Source of the DNA: Collinsella sp.
GTDB taxonomy: Bacteria; Actinomycetota; Coriobacteriia; Coriobacteriales; Coriobacteriaceae
Direction: 5' to 3'
Assembly: GCA_022745215.1 (NCBI GenBank)
Contig: JAIIWC010000010.1
Coordinates: 1-35,115, forward strand
DNA: 35,115 bases
Part shown: positions 23,604-31,917 of the stretch, piece after piece
Layout: each line of letters begins with the position of its first letter
How positions within the stretch are numbered: the first letter of the stretch is position 1
Notes under the pieces: generated by a model
Databases searched by the model: none
What the model saw: only the letters and a program-made list of their open reading frames with translations
What the model was told of the DNA's origin: nothing
Translations under genes and position numbers: made by a program

Positions 23604-23639
23604 ACAACCCTCCCTATGCAAAGGCAGAGGGAGGGTTGT
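23604..23639 (-). promoter_or_regulatory. Hairpin that sequesters the comF ribosome-binding site
   Basis: ACAACCCTCCCT (23604-23615) and AGGGAGGGTTGT (23628-23639) are perfect 12-bp inverted arms around a 12-base loop. In comF mRNA the 3' arm contains the whole AGGGAGGG site and ends 3 bases before the GTG start, so translation should be blocked when folded. It may also act as a weak terminator after ricT, but no T-run follows. Confidence 0.6.
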
Positions 23640-23702
23640 TGATTCAGCACTATGGTACCCCGATGTGCTCGGGGCAAGGCAGGTTAAATCCGCTCGCGGG
23701 CG

Positions 23703-25403
23703 CTATTCGCCGGTGGGCGGTTGCGGTGCGGACGAGTTCGGGGTCGAGCCCTCGCCACCATCCTGACGCGGCTTGCGGGAGCGACGGCGACGGCGACGCT
23801 TCTGGCCCTGGTCGGCAGAGCCCTCGCCACCGCGATCCTCACGCGGCTCGTGCTCGTCGCGGGCGGCGCCGCGCGCGGCCTTGGCAGCCGCACCTCCGCC
23901 GTCACCGGGACGACGACGCGTGACCTTGACCTCGCCATCCGAAACCTGATCGGCCACGGAAGGCACCGAAGGCTTCTGCTGCGTGCCCGAGGAATGGCGA
24001 CGGCGCGGACGCGGCATGCGTTCCTCATCTCCACGCGGCTTGCCGCCCTTGTCGGCAGGTGCGTCGGAACCCGAGCCGCCCTTGGGAGCGGCACCGGCCT
24101 CGCGAGCGGCTGCGGCGCGGAAGGCGTCCTCGCGCTCCTCGCTCGACAGATGACGGCGACGACGGCGCGTGGGGTTCATGCCACCGCCGCGATTCTGCTG
24201 CTGGGGCTGCTGAGCCTCGCGCTCGCGTGAGGCATTCTTGCCTGCAGCCGCGGTCTCGCCGGCATCGCCCGAGCCCGCACGCTTGCGACGGCGACGACCA
24301 CCAGCGGCCTCCTCGGCCTCGGGAGCCTCGACCTTGCCGCGACCCTTACCACGGCCACGACCCTCGCCCTGGCTCTGAGCAGCGCGGGCATCGGCATCTG
24401 CATCGCGGCGACGGCGCTTGGGCATCGACGTGCCCGCCAAGCGATCGGCGCTCGACAGGCCATCGCCCACGTCGACGCCGTTCTCGCGGTCGAGCTCCAT
24501 AAGCGCCAGGCGCATCTCGGGCGACTCGATGCGCTCGAGCACGTCGCGCGTCACGCAGTCGGGGCGACAGTTGCAGCCCTGCTCGGCGGCTTTCTTCTTG
24601 CAGCCCTCGGAGCAGGTCATGTCGGCCAGGTTGACCTTAAAGACCTTGCCGTTCTCCAGGCGCAGCACCAGCTGCTCGCGCGGGGTGTCGTATTCCTGGA
24701 TACGCGCCTTGCCGAGCGGCGTATCGATGAGCGTCTTCTTTTTGGGCGCGCGGCTCTTAAAGTCCTTGTACGCCTCGAACTCGTAGCGCAGGCAGCACAT
24801 CAGGCGGCCGCAGACGCCGCTGATCTTGGAGGAATTGAGCGGCAGGTCCTGCTCTTTTGCCATGCGGATCGAAACCGGCTCAAACTGTCCGCCAAAGCGC
24901 GTGCAGCAGAGCTCCTGGCCGCACTGGGCATAGCCGCCCACCAAGCGGGTCTCGTCGCGCACGCCAATCTGGCGCATGTCGACGCGAATGTGCAGCGTCG
25001 AGGACAAGTCCTTGACGAGCTGGCGAAAATCGACGCGCTCCTCGGCCGCAAAGTAGAACACGGCCTTCTCACCGCCAAACAGGTACTCGACGCCGACCGG
25101 CTTCATCTCGAGGTCGAGCTCCTTGACCAGGCGACGGAAGTCGACCATGGCCTCGTCGCCCTGGATAGCCAGGTCGTCGGCAAGCTGCAAATCGATATCA
25201 CTCGCCACGCGCAGCACGGGCTTGAGCGGCTGGCCGATCTCGTCTTGCGGCACCTCGAAGGGATCGGCCGTGACCAGGCCGATCTCGGTTCCGCGCTCGG
25301 TGGAGCAAATAGCGTAATCTGCCTCGAGGATATCCAGATCCTGCGGGTCAAACCACAGGTCGCGCGAGGCGTAGGTAAACTTAACGGGTACGACTAACGG
25401 CAT
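23703..25403 (-). CDS. ricT: RicT/YaaT-like PSP1-domain protein with long basic tail
   Basis: 566-residue cytoplasmic protein. Residues 1-250 are the PSP1/RicT domain. RicT works with RicA and RicF as an iron-sulfur complex that directs RNase Y mRNA processing in Bacillus. Conserved cysteines are C161, C166, C167, C198, C203 and C204. A second cluster follows at C264, C268, C277, C279 and C283. About residues 310-566 are a disordered tail rich in Arg, Gly, Ala and Glu with GRGRGKGRGK and several KRRRR blocks; common RicT proteins are about 275 residues and lack this. The start overlaps the end of holB by 10 bases, with AGGAAGG 7 bases upstream. Confidence 0.88.
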   Translation of the reverse strand: MPLVVPVKFTYASRDLWFDPQDLDILEADYAICSTERGTEIGLVTADPFEVPQDEIGQPLKPVLRVASDIDLQLADDLAIQGDEAMVDFRRLVKELDLEMKPVGVEYLFGGEKAVFYFAAEERVDFRQLVKDLSSTLHIRVDMRQIGVRDETRLVGGYAQCGQELCCTRFGGQFEPVSIRMAKEQDLPLNSSKISGVCGRLMCCLRYEFEAYKDFKSRAPKKKTLIDTPLGKARIQEYDTPREQLVLRLENGKVFKVNLADMTCSEGCKKKAAEQGCNCRPDCVTRDVLERIESPEMRLALMELDRENGVDVGDGLSSADRLAGTSMPKRRRRDADADARAAQSQGEGRGRGKGRGKVEAPEAEEAAGGRRRRKRAGSGDAGETAAAGKNASREREAQQPQQQNRGGGMNPTRRRRRHLSSEEREDAFRAAAAREAGAAPKGGSGSDAPADKGGKPRGDEERMPRPRRRHSSGTQQKPSVPSVADQVSDGEVKVTRRRPGDGGGAAAKAARGAARDEHEPREDRGGEGSADQGQKRRRRRRSRKPRQDGGEGSTPNSSAPQPPTGE

Positions 25404-26521
25404 TTCAGTGCCTTCCTGATATCGAACAGCATGACCTCGATGGCCAGCTGGGGAGTAACGTTTCTGGCGATGTTGCGCTCAGCGGTGGCAACCGCCTCGA
25501 GCGCCTGGGTGGCACCCGCAACATTCGTCGCGGCGGCAAGCCGCCCGATCGTGTCGCGCACATCCTCGTTCACCACGTCGGCTGCCTCGTTCTGAAGCGT
25601 CAGCAGCACGTCGCGTATGAGCGTCCGCGCGCTCGCCAGCGCTTCCATGATACCCGAACGCTCGCGCGCGTTGAGTTCGCGCTTGTTGCGGTCCTCAAGC
25701 TGCTTCAATGCTCCACGCGACAGGTAGTCGGCGTTTTGCTCGAGCACCTTTTCCTGCGTGGACTTGACCTCGGCGAGCGGCGCCTTGACGGCAACGATGA
25801 GCGACTTGGCGCGGCTGAGCACGTCGGCTTCGTCGGCGGCGATGAGCGAGTCGATGGCGCGGACCATCTGGCGGCGGGCGTCCTGGCGCTCGGCGCTCTT
25901 AAGGAACTCGATGCCGCGCGTGGGGCTTCCCGCCACGGCGACGGCCATGCGGCAGCGCGCGATGTCCTGGCCGGTGGCACGGCTCACGGCCTGTGCGGCC
26001 ACAGTGGGCGACACCAGCCGAAACGGCACGCACTGGCAGCGGCTCACGATGGTGGGCAGCATCACATCGGCCGAGGTGCCCAGTAGGATGAACATGACGC
26101 CCTCGGGCGGCTCCTCGAGTGTTTTGAGCAGGGCGTTGGCGGTGTTGGCACGCAGCTGTTCGGCACGGTCGATGATGTAGACCTTGGCCTTGGCGCGGAT
26201 GGGTGCCAAGGGCACGTCGTCGAGCAGCTCGCGGGTCTGGGCGATGAGGTAGCCTGTGGCGCTCTCGGGCGTGTAGTAGTGCACGTCGGGGTGCGTATGG
26301 CGCGCGACGCGCACACAGCTGTCGCACGATCCGCAGCCGTCCTGCTCGCACAGGAATGCCTGGGCGAGCGCCCATGCGGCGTCGAGCTTGCCGGCACCGG
26401 GAGCGCCCAAAAACAGGTACGCGTGCGATGCGCGGCCGCTAGCGATAGCGTTGGTCAAAAAGTCGCGCACGCGCTCCTGGGTGTCGTGCTTGGCGAGCAG
26501 GCTTGCCTGAGCGGGGGCCAT
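25394..26521 (-). CDS. holB: DNA polymerase III delta prime subunit
   Basis: 375-residue clamp-loader subunit that helps place the sliding clamp on DNA. It has the AAA+ fold with GAPGAGK at the Walker A position, a four-Cys zinc module (CEQDGCGSCDSC), KVYIIDRAEQL at Walker B and LLKTLEEPPEGVMFILL, followed by helical lid and collar domains. The ATG at 26521 is chosen because AGGAGG lies 9 bases upstream within the tmk end; the frame continues upstream inside tmk and is not used. It sits between tmk and ricT, a common Gram-positive order. Confidence 0.9.
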   Translation of the reverse strand: MAPAQASLLAKHDTQERVRDFLTNAIASGRASHAYLFLGAPGAGKLDAAWALAQAFLCEQDGCGSCDSCVRVARHTHPDVHYYTPESATGYLIAQTRELLDDVPLAPIRAKAKVYIIDRAEQLRANTANALLKTLEEPPEGVMFILLGTSADVMLPTIVSRCQCVPFRLVSPTVAAQAVSRATGQDIARCRMAVAVAGSPTRGIEFLKSAERQDARRQMVRAIDSLIAADEADVLSRAKSLIVAVKAPLAEVKSTQEKVLEQNADYLSRGALKQLEDRNKRELNARERSGIMEALASARTLIRDVLLTLQNEAADVVNEDVRDTIGRLAAATNVAGATQALEAVATAERNIARNVTPQLAIEVMLFDIRKALKCR

Positions 26522-26522
26522 G

Positions 26523-27206
26523 TTACTCAGCCTCCTGGGCGAGCGCGGCGGCGACAGCATCTTGGGGAATGTCGAGGCCGTACGCGCGAACCTGCTCGAC
26601 CGTCTGCGCGAAGACATCTGCGATTGGCGCGGTGGCGTCGATGAGCTTCACACGATCCGGCTCCTCGGCAGCAATAGCACAAAAGCCCTGGTAAACGCGC
26701 TCTTGGAAGGCCATGCCCTTGGCCTCCATGCGGTCAGCAGCACCACGGGCGGCCATGCGTAGCGCCGCCTGCTCGGGCGTGATGTGATAGACGAGCGTGA
26801 GCGCCGGGTGCGTGCCGGCGACGGCCAGGTTATTGGCGTCGCGCACCATCTGACGGTCGAGGCCATCGGCAAACGCCTGGTAGCACGTCGTGGAATCGTA
26901 GAAGCGATCGCACAGGACCACCTTGCCGGCCGCGAGGGCGGGTGCGATGACCTCGTGCACCAGCTGGGCGCGCGCGGCCTCGTAGAGCAGTAGCTCGCAG
27001 GTATCGCCCATCGCCGTATTGGCGGGGTCGAGCAGTAGGGCGCGGATCTTTTCGCTGATGGCGGTGCCGCCCGGCTCGCGCAGAGTTACGACCTGGTAGC
27101 CGGCGAGCTCGAGCGCGCGGGCAAGCAAGCGCGCCTGCGTGGACTTACCGGCGCCATCGACGCCCTCGAGCGTAATAAAGCTATGTTGAGCGGGCTCAAA
27201 AGCCAT
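26523..27206 (-). CDS. tmk: Thymidylate kinase
   Basis: 227-residue cytoplasmic kinase that phosphorylates dTMP to dTDP. The P-loop GVDGAGKST starts at residue 15, REPGGT is at 43-48, DRFYDS at 100-105 and a lid region rich in Arg follows. The length is usual. The ATG has GGAAGGGG about 9 bases upstream. It is the first gene of the tmk-holB-ricT-comF run and its upstream region contains palindromic elements. Confidence 0.95.
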   Translation of the reverse strand: MAFEPAQHSFITLEGVDGAGKSTQARLLARALELAGYQVVTLREPGGTAISEKIRALLLDPANTAMGDTCELLLYEAARAQLVHEVIAPALAAGKVVLCDRFYDSTTCYQAFADGLDRQMVRDANNLAVAGTHPALTLVYHITPEQAALRMAARGAADRMEAKGMAFQERVYQGFCAIAAEEPDRVKLIDATAPIADVFAQTVEQVRAYGLDIPQDAVAAALAQEAE

Positions 27207-27296
27207 GGGCGCAGCCCCTTCCTACAAGGCGCGAAAGTGCGAGGTATAGTAACCAAGTCATGATACCCCAGGGGCAGGCGCACCCCAAACCCGACC

Positions 27297-27352
27297 TAGT
27301 CGTTGGGGACGTTCTTGAATGACTAGTCGTTTAAGAACGTCCCCAACGACTA
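27297..27352. repeat. Double stem-loop element, copy A
   Basis: A perfect 20-bp inverted repeat (27297-27316/27333-27352) with core GGGGACGTTCTT. The same bases can fold as two short hairpins: TAGTCGTT (27297-27304) with AATGACTA (27318-27325), and TAGTCGTT (27324-27331) with AACGACTA (27345-27352), exposing complementary loops. It lies in the divergent gap between tmk and the zinc-ribbon gene. Confidence 0.8.
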
Positions 27353-27353
27353 C

Positions 27354-27416
27354 CCGGCAGTTAGGGACGTTCCTAAAGTGCCGGCCGAAAAGGAACGTCC
27401 CTAACTGCCGGCTTTT
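27354..27416. repeat. Double stem-loop element, copy B, with T-run
   Basis: A perfect 21-bp inverted repeat (27354-27374/27391-27411) with core AGGGACGTTCCT and CCGGCA outer ends repeated in the loop as TGCCGG. On the plus strand it ends in TTTTT, so it could terminate transcription arriving from upstream. The zinc-ribbon gene's -10 box lies 17 bases further on. Confidence 0.8.
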
Positions 27417-27428
27417 TGGGGCGCTGGG

Positions 27429-27434
27429 TATAAT
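27429..27434 (+). promoter_or_regulatory. -10 box of the zinc-ribbon protein gene
   Basis: A perfect TATAAT 38 bases before the ATG at 27472. The -35 region falls in the right arm of copy B and is not a good match. Confidence 0.5.
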
Positions 27435-27471
27435 CGTCGTATTGCATTGAAATGTGGCGAAAGGAGTGGCA

Positions 27472-28455
27472 ATGTCTCGGTACTGCGCCTCGTGCGGCAA
27501 GCTTCTTGCAGACGACGCCAAGTTCTGCACCTCGTGCGGTGCACCCGTTGAGCAATCGGCCGCGAGCAACGATCAGCCCGCTTTTGAGCAAACCGGCCCC
27601 CTTGATACGCCTCAAACCAAGGCGGACGATCCTCTCGCCTATCGCCCCGACCCCGCCGCAAGCCCTGTGTCGGTCGAGACCACGCAGCGCATCCCTGTCG
27701 CGAGCGGCTCGCCTCAGCAGCAGCCGGCACCTGCATACGCGCCCGTTCAGTCACAAGCGCCCGCTCCCAAGAAGAGCGGCACCGGACCACTTGTCGCCAT
27801 TATCGTTGTGTTGGTGGCGATCATCATCGCCCTGGTCGTCTTCTTTGTGATCAAACCGTTCGACAACGCCGCCACGCAGACGACTGCCGAGGTAACCAAG
27901 CTGCACCGCGATGTCGATGACGATGACCTAAAGCCCCTCGGCGATCCCAACAGCCTGTACGACGATGATGACGATGACGACGAGGATGGCGGCGAAGCAA
28001 CGCTCTCCGAGCAGAACCTCTACCGTCGCCTGAGCGAATACTACGACCTGCTCGAAGATCTCGACAGCCAGGTCCGTGGCTGCGCGCAGAACTTCAACGG
28101 CAACTATCTGGAAGAGGATCGAACCACCCGTCAAAATCTCGCCGACGTCGCCGAGCGCACGGAGGACACCATCGAGCAGTATTACGACATCGTCGAGGAC
28201 CTGGACGTCCCGACGAGCTCCAAGAACTACAGCTCCTGGAAGGACATCATCGCCCTGTACGACGACTTGGATCACCGCATTGACGCAATCTGTGATGCCT
28301 GGGAGATCAGCCTGAAATACGCCAAGCCTGCGGACCACAAGAATGAGATCGTGGCGCCGCTGTCGCGCGACAACGTGGCGGGCACCAATGACAATAAGTA
28401 CCGCCTAGACTTTGAGGAGCGCTACCCCGGCGCCAAACCCGTCGAAGTGAACTAG
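27472..28455 (+). CDS. Zinc-ribbon membrane protein, unknown function
   Basis: 327-residue single-span membrane protein. Residues 1-24 form a zinc ribbon (Cys5, Cys8, Cys19, Cys22), then comes a Pro/Gln/Ala-rich linker, a transmembrane helix at about 106-128 and an outer part of 200 residues. That part opens with an Asp-rich segment, seven Asp in a row at 164-170, followed by helices (LYRRLSEYYDLLEDLDSQV) of coiled-coil type. Similar zinc-ribbon membrane proteins are common in Gram-positives and mostly uncharacterised. ATG 27472 is used because AAAGGAG lies 5 bases upstream. Its stop codon forms the first bases of repeat copy C. Confidence 0.8.
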   Translation: MSRYCASCGKLLADDAKFCTSCGAPVEQSAASNDQPAFEQTGPLDTPQTKADDPLAYRPDPAASPVSVETTQRIPVASGSPQQQPAPAYAPVQSQAPAPKKSGTGPLVAIIVVLVAIIIALVVFFVIKPFDNAATQTTAEVTKLHRDVDDDDLKPLGDPNSLYDDDDDDDEDGGEATLSEQNLYRRLSEYYDLLEDLDSQVRGCAQNFNGNYLEEDRTTRQNLADVAERTEDTIEQYYDIVEDLDVPTSSKNYSSWKDIIALYDDLDHRIDAICDAWEISLKYAKPADHKNEIVAPLSRDNVAGTNDNKYRLDFEERYPGAKPVEVN

Positions 28456-28508
28456 TCGTTCGGGACGTTCTTAAACGACTAGTCATTAAAGAACGTCCCC
28501 AATGACTA
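28453..28508. repeat. Double stem-loop element, copy C
   Basis: Unit 1 pairs TAGTCGTT (28453-28460) with AACGACTA (28474-28481); unit 2 pairs TAGTCATT (28480-28487) with AATGACTA (28501-28508). Both pairings are perfect and differ by a compensated G-C to A-T change. The loops GGGACGTTCTT and AAGAACGTCCC are complementary. It starts at the stop codon of the zinc-ribbon gene. Confidence 0.8.
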
Positions 28509-28513
28509 ACTAC

Positions 28514-28553
28514 AAAAAACGAGCGAGGATTTTGAGGTCCTCGCTCGTTTTTG
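28514..28553. terminator. Two-way terminator between the zinc-ribbon and topA genes
   Basis: ACGAGCGAGGA (28519-28529) and TCCTCGCTCGT (28538-28548) form a perfect 11-bp stem, with an A-run on the left and TTTTTG on the right. It can serve the plus-strand zinc-ribbon gene and the minus-strand topA. Confidence 0.92.
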
Positions 28554-28579
28554 TTTTGGGCAATGTTTCGACTGCGCCG

Positions 28580-31153
28580 TTACTTGTCGGCCTTCTTGGC
28601 CGTCGTCTTCTTGGCGGCCGTCTTTTTGGCCGTCGTTGTCTTCTTCGCCGTCGAAGTCTTCTTGGCCGTGCTCGCCTTGGTCGCGGTCTTACGGCCACGG
28701 GCGGGCTTTTTCTCCTTGGTCGGGCAGTCCATGTTGACGCAGATACGCCACGGGCCGCGCGCCGTGTTGACCACTACGATGGGGGCGCCGCACTCGGGGC
28801 AAGTCTCGCCCGTCGCCTCGAGCTTGCCGCGCGCCGGCAGCGGATAGCTCACGCCGCAGTCGTCGTAGTTGGTGCAGCGGATAAAGCGCTTACCGCTCTT
28901 CTCGCTCTTGTGCGCGATCAGGTCGCCATGGCGTCCGGCCTCGGCACACACTTTGCACTCGCCCACCTTAAGGTCGGGCTCGTAGTTGGTGGGACACGTG
29001 GGGTTCACGCAAATCTCGAAGGCCTTCTGGCGGAACGGCTGGCACTTGATGCGCGGCGCGCCGCACTCGGGGCACACCGCCGCCTCGCCCTCGAGTGGGC
29101 TCACCTTAACGCCGCTCGGCACCGGATAGGTCACATCGCAGTCGGGCCAGCCCATGCAGCCAATGAAGCTGCCGCGGGTCTTGGCGCTCGTCTTCATAAC
29201 CAGGTCCTTGCCGCACTTGGGACAGGCGCCCACGCGCGCGTCGGCCGTGACGGCGTCGCTGATGGCATCGCCCAGCTCCTGCGTGTGCTTGAGCAGCTCG
29301 TCGAGCACGCCGGCCAGCAGCGCGCGCGAGTGCGTCACGACATGCTCTTCGGTATCCTCGCCGCGCTCCACGCGGGTCATGTCGCCGTCGAGCTCGCTGG
29401 TCATATCGGGGCTCGTGATGCGCGGGGCAAACTGCGTCAGCGCGTCGATGATGGCGATGCCCAGCTGGCTCGGCTCCACGGGATCGTTTTTGAGGTAGCG
29501 CACGGCATACAGGCGCTCGATGATGCTCGCGCGTGTGGACTTGGTGCCCAGGCCGCGCTTTTCCATCTCCTGCACGAGCTTACCCTGGCTGTAGCGCGCG
29601 GGCGGCTCAGTCTGTTTGGCCTCAAGCTTAATGTCGAACACATCGACCGTATCGCCCTGCTCCAGCGGCGGCATCTGCTCGTCGCGCTTAAGGCCGTACG
29701 GGTAGGCCTCGCGGAAGCCCGGGGTCACGAGCACGTCGCCCGAAGCCACGAACGGCTCGCCGTTCACATCGAGCTCGAGCTTGGTGTTCTCGATGGTCGC
29801 GGGGCCCATGAGCGTCGCCAGGAAGCGGCGGGCGATGAGGTCGTAGAGCTTGCGCTGGCCGCCGTCGAGCGTGGACGGATCGCCCTCGCCCGTGGGATAG
29901 ATCGGCGGGTGGTCGGTGGTCTCGACCTTGCCGCGGGTGGGCTTCATGGGGCCGGCGAGCACCTTTTTGCACACGGGTGCCAGCGCCGGGTTGATCTTTG
30001 CCAGGTCGCTCACCACGGCGCCCAGGTCGAGCGTCGCGGGGTACACGGTGTTGTCGACACGCGGGTAGCTGATGAGGCCCGCCATGTAGAGAGACTCGGC
30101 GATGCGCATCGTACGCGCAGGCGAGATGCCCTCGGCCGCGGCGGCAGCCTGCAGCGAGGTCGTCGCGAACGGCGTGGGCGGCTGTTGCTTGCGCGAGCGC
30201 TTGGTCACCGCGGCGACGGTTGCCGTCGTGGCGCCGTCGACGTGGCCGTACGCCGTCTCGGCAGCGTCTTTGTCGGTAAAGCGCGCCGTCTTGTGCGCGA
30301 TCTTAAAGCGATCGTCCTCGGCGGCGCCCTGCGCAGCGCCCATGCCGCGAATCTGCCAATAGTCCTCGGGCACAAACGCCATGCGCTCGCGCTCGCGCTC
30401 GACCACCAGGGCGAGCGTCGGCGTCTGCACGCGGCCGGCAGAGCGCACGTTGCCAAAGCCGCCGAACTTGGCGAGCGTCAGGTAGCGTGTGAGCACCGCG
30501 CCCCAGATGAGGTCGATGTGTTGGCGGCTCTCGCCGGCGTCGGCCAGATTCTGGTCGAGCGAGACGAGGTTATCGAAGGCCTGCGTGATCTCGGCCTTGG
30601 TAAACGAAGAATACTGGGCGCGGGCAACCGGCAGGTCCGGCGCCACCTCGCGCACCTTGTTGAGGGCGTCCGAGCCAATGAGCTCGCCCTCGCGATCGAA
30701 GTCCGTGGCGATGATGACGCTGTCGGACTTCTTGGCCAGGTTCTTGAGCGAACGAATGAGCTCCTTCTCGGCCGGCAGCTTAATGACGGGCGCCCAAGTG
30801 AGGTAAGGCAGGCTCTCGAGCTTCCAGCCCTTGATGGAAATGCCGTCGGCAAGGAACGGCTTGCGCTTGGTGTCGTAGGGCGGACGGGCCAGGCCGTCGG
30901 GCATGTCGGCCGGCAGCATCTCGCCGTCCTCGGTCACCGAATACCAACCCAGCTTTTTATCGAACAGCACGCTGTCGCAAAAATCGGGCGCCAAGATGTG
31001 ACCGGCCAGACCAATGGTCACGCACTCCTCGCCCTTCCACTCAAAACGGTAGATGGCGGTGTTGTACACCTTGTCCTTTTTGGGCTTACCCGTGGACAGA
31101 CGCTCGGCGATCTGACGCGCGGCGTCGTTTTTCTCGGCGATGATGAGCTTCAA
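28580..31153 (-). CDS. topA: DNA topoisomerase I (type IA)
   Basis: 857-residue enzyme that relaxes negative supercoils. The Toprim domain starts KLIIAEKNDAARQIAERL, with Glu7 and the TDFDREGE acidic triad (Asp151, Asp153, Glu155). The catalytic tyrosine is Tyr363 in ISYPRVDNTVYP. After the core come four zinc ribbons of the CPxCG type (about residues 645-805), then a tail of some 45 residues rich in Lys, Ala and Thr (KKTSTAKKTTTAKK), like tails in actinobacterial TopA and histone H1. The ISYPRxDNTVYP motif recalls archaeal topoisomerase I more than E. coli TopA. The start is a TTG with GGAG 7 bases upstream. Its end faces the two-way terminator. Confidence 0.93.
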   Translation of the reverse strand: MKLIIAEKNDAARQIAERLSTGKPKKDKVYNTAIYRFEWKGEECVTIGLAGHILAPDFCDSVLFDKKLGWYSVTEDGEMLPADMPDGLARPPYDTKRKPFLADGISIKGWKLESLPYLTWAPVIKLPAEKELIRSLKNLAKKSDSVIIATDFDREGELIGSDALNKVREVAPDLPVARAQYSSFTKAEITQAFDNLVSLDQNLADAGESRQHIDLIWGAVLTRYLTLAKFGGFGNVRSAGRVQTPTLALVVERERERMAFVPEDYWQIRGMGAAQGAAEDDRFKIAHKTARFTDKDAAETAYGHVDGATTATVAAVTKRSRKQQPPTPFATTSLQAAAAAEGISPARTMRIAESLYMAGLISYPRVDNTVYPATLDLGAVVSDLAKINPALAPVCKKVLAGPMKPTRGKVETTDHPPIYPTGEGDPSTLDGGQRKLYDLIARRFLATLMGPATIENTKLELDVNGEPFVASGDVLVTPGFREAYPYGLKRDEQMPPLEQGDTVDVFDIKLEAKQTEPPARYSQGKLVQEMEKRGLGTKSTRASIIERLYAVRYLKNDPVEPSQLGIAIIDALTQFAPRITSPDMTSELDGDMTRVERGEDTEEHVVTHSRALLAGVLDELLKHTQELGDAISDAVTADARVGACPKCGKDLVMKTSAKTRGSFIGCMGWPDCDVTYPVPSGVKVSPLEGEAAVCPECGAPRIKCQPFRQKAFEICVNPTCPTNYEPDLKVGECKVCAEAGRHGDLIAHKSEKSGKRFIRCTNYDDCGVSYPLPARGKLEATGETCPECGAPIVVVNTARGPWRICVNMDCPTKEKKPARGRKTATKASTAKKTSTAKKTTTAKKTAAKKTTAKKADK

Positions 31154-31207
31154 AAGAGGCTCCTATCTCGTGTCTCTGCGGCTACGCCCGCCCGTATGGC
31201 GGCCGAC

Positions 31208-31891
31208 TTACGCCCTTGCTTGCTCGATCTGCCCGATGAGCCAATCGCACCAGGCATCCATGCCCTCGCCCTTGCGCGCGCTCACGGCAAACCGTGGCGC
31301 TTGCGGATTGAGGTCATCGAGTGTCTTAGTATACCTATCCATGTCAAAATCGAAAGCCGGAGCCACGTCGACCTTGTTGAGCAGCTGCGCGCCGACGTGT
31401 TGGAAGATGCCCGGGTACTTGATGGGCTTGTCGTCGCCCTCGGGCACCGAGAGAATCATGATGGACAGGTTCTCGCCCAGGTCAAAGTCGACCGGGCAGA
31501 CCAGGTTGCCCACGTTTTCGATAAAGATGACGTCGATGTTTTCCAGACCTACAGCCTGGTCGAAGGCGTCGACGGCCTCCATGATCATGTTGCCCTCGAG
31601 GTGGCACAGGCCGCCCGTGTTGATCTGGATGGCGGGCATGCCGGCTTCCTTCATGGTGATGGCGTCGACGTCCGAGGCAATATCGCCCTCGATGACGGCG
31701 CAGCGAAGGCCAGCCTTGTCGCGCAGGCGCTCGTTAGTGCCCAGAATCGTGGTGGTCTTGCCCGAGCCGGGGCTCGATAGCACGTTGATCACGTAGGTGT
31801 TTGTCTCTGTGAATCGCTGACGCAGCTGATCTGCCAAGCGCTCATTGCGCGACAGAATCGGCGACGCGATATCAATCGTTTTCTCAGCCAT
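31208..31891 (-). CDS. hypB: Hydrogenase nickel incorporation GTPase HypB
   Basis: 227-residue cytoplasmic GTPase that drives nickel delivery to [NiFe]-hydrogenase. The P-loop SSPGSGKT is at 39-46, the metal-binding pair Cys96-His97 lies in GGLCHLEGNM, and IENVGNLVCP and LLNKVD complete the family pattern. It lacks the His-rich N-terminal nickel store found in some HypB. GGAG lies 8 bases before the ATG. It follows hypA by 26 bp, downstream of the tat genes. No hydrogenase structural gene is in the window. Confidence 0.94.
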   Translation of the reverse strand: MAEKTIDIASPILSRNERLADQLRQRFTETNTYVINVLSSPGSGKTTTILGTNERLRDKAGLRCAVIEGDIASDVDAITMKEAGMPAIQINTGGLCHLEGNMIMEAVDAFDQAVGLENIDVIFIENVGNLVCPVDFDLGENLSIMILSVPEGDDKPIKYPGIFQHVGAQLLNKVDVAPAFDFDMDRYTKTLDDLNPQAPRFAVSARKGEGMDAWCDWLIGQIEQARA

Positions 31892-31917
31892 ACTCGGCGC
31901 TCCTTACTTTTGCCCCT

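Noticed and set aside
28502..31780. A 1092-codon plus-strand open frame opposite topA and hypB
   Set aside because: It runs antisense through topA and into hypB and has the Arg/Ala/Leu/His composition produced by codon bias; no recognisable domain.
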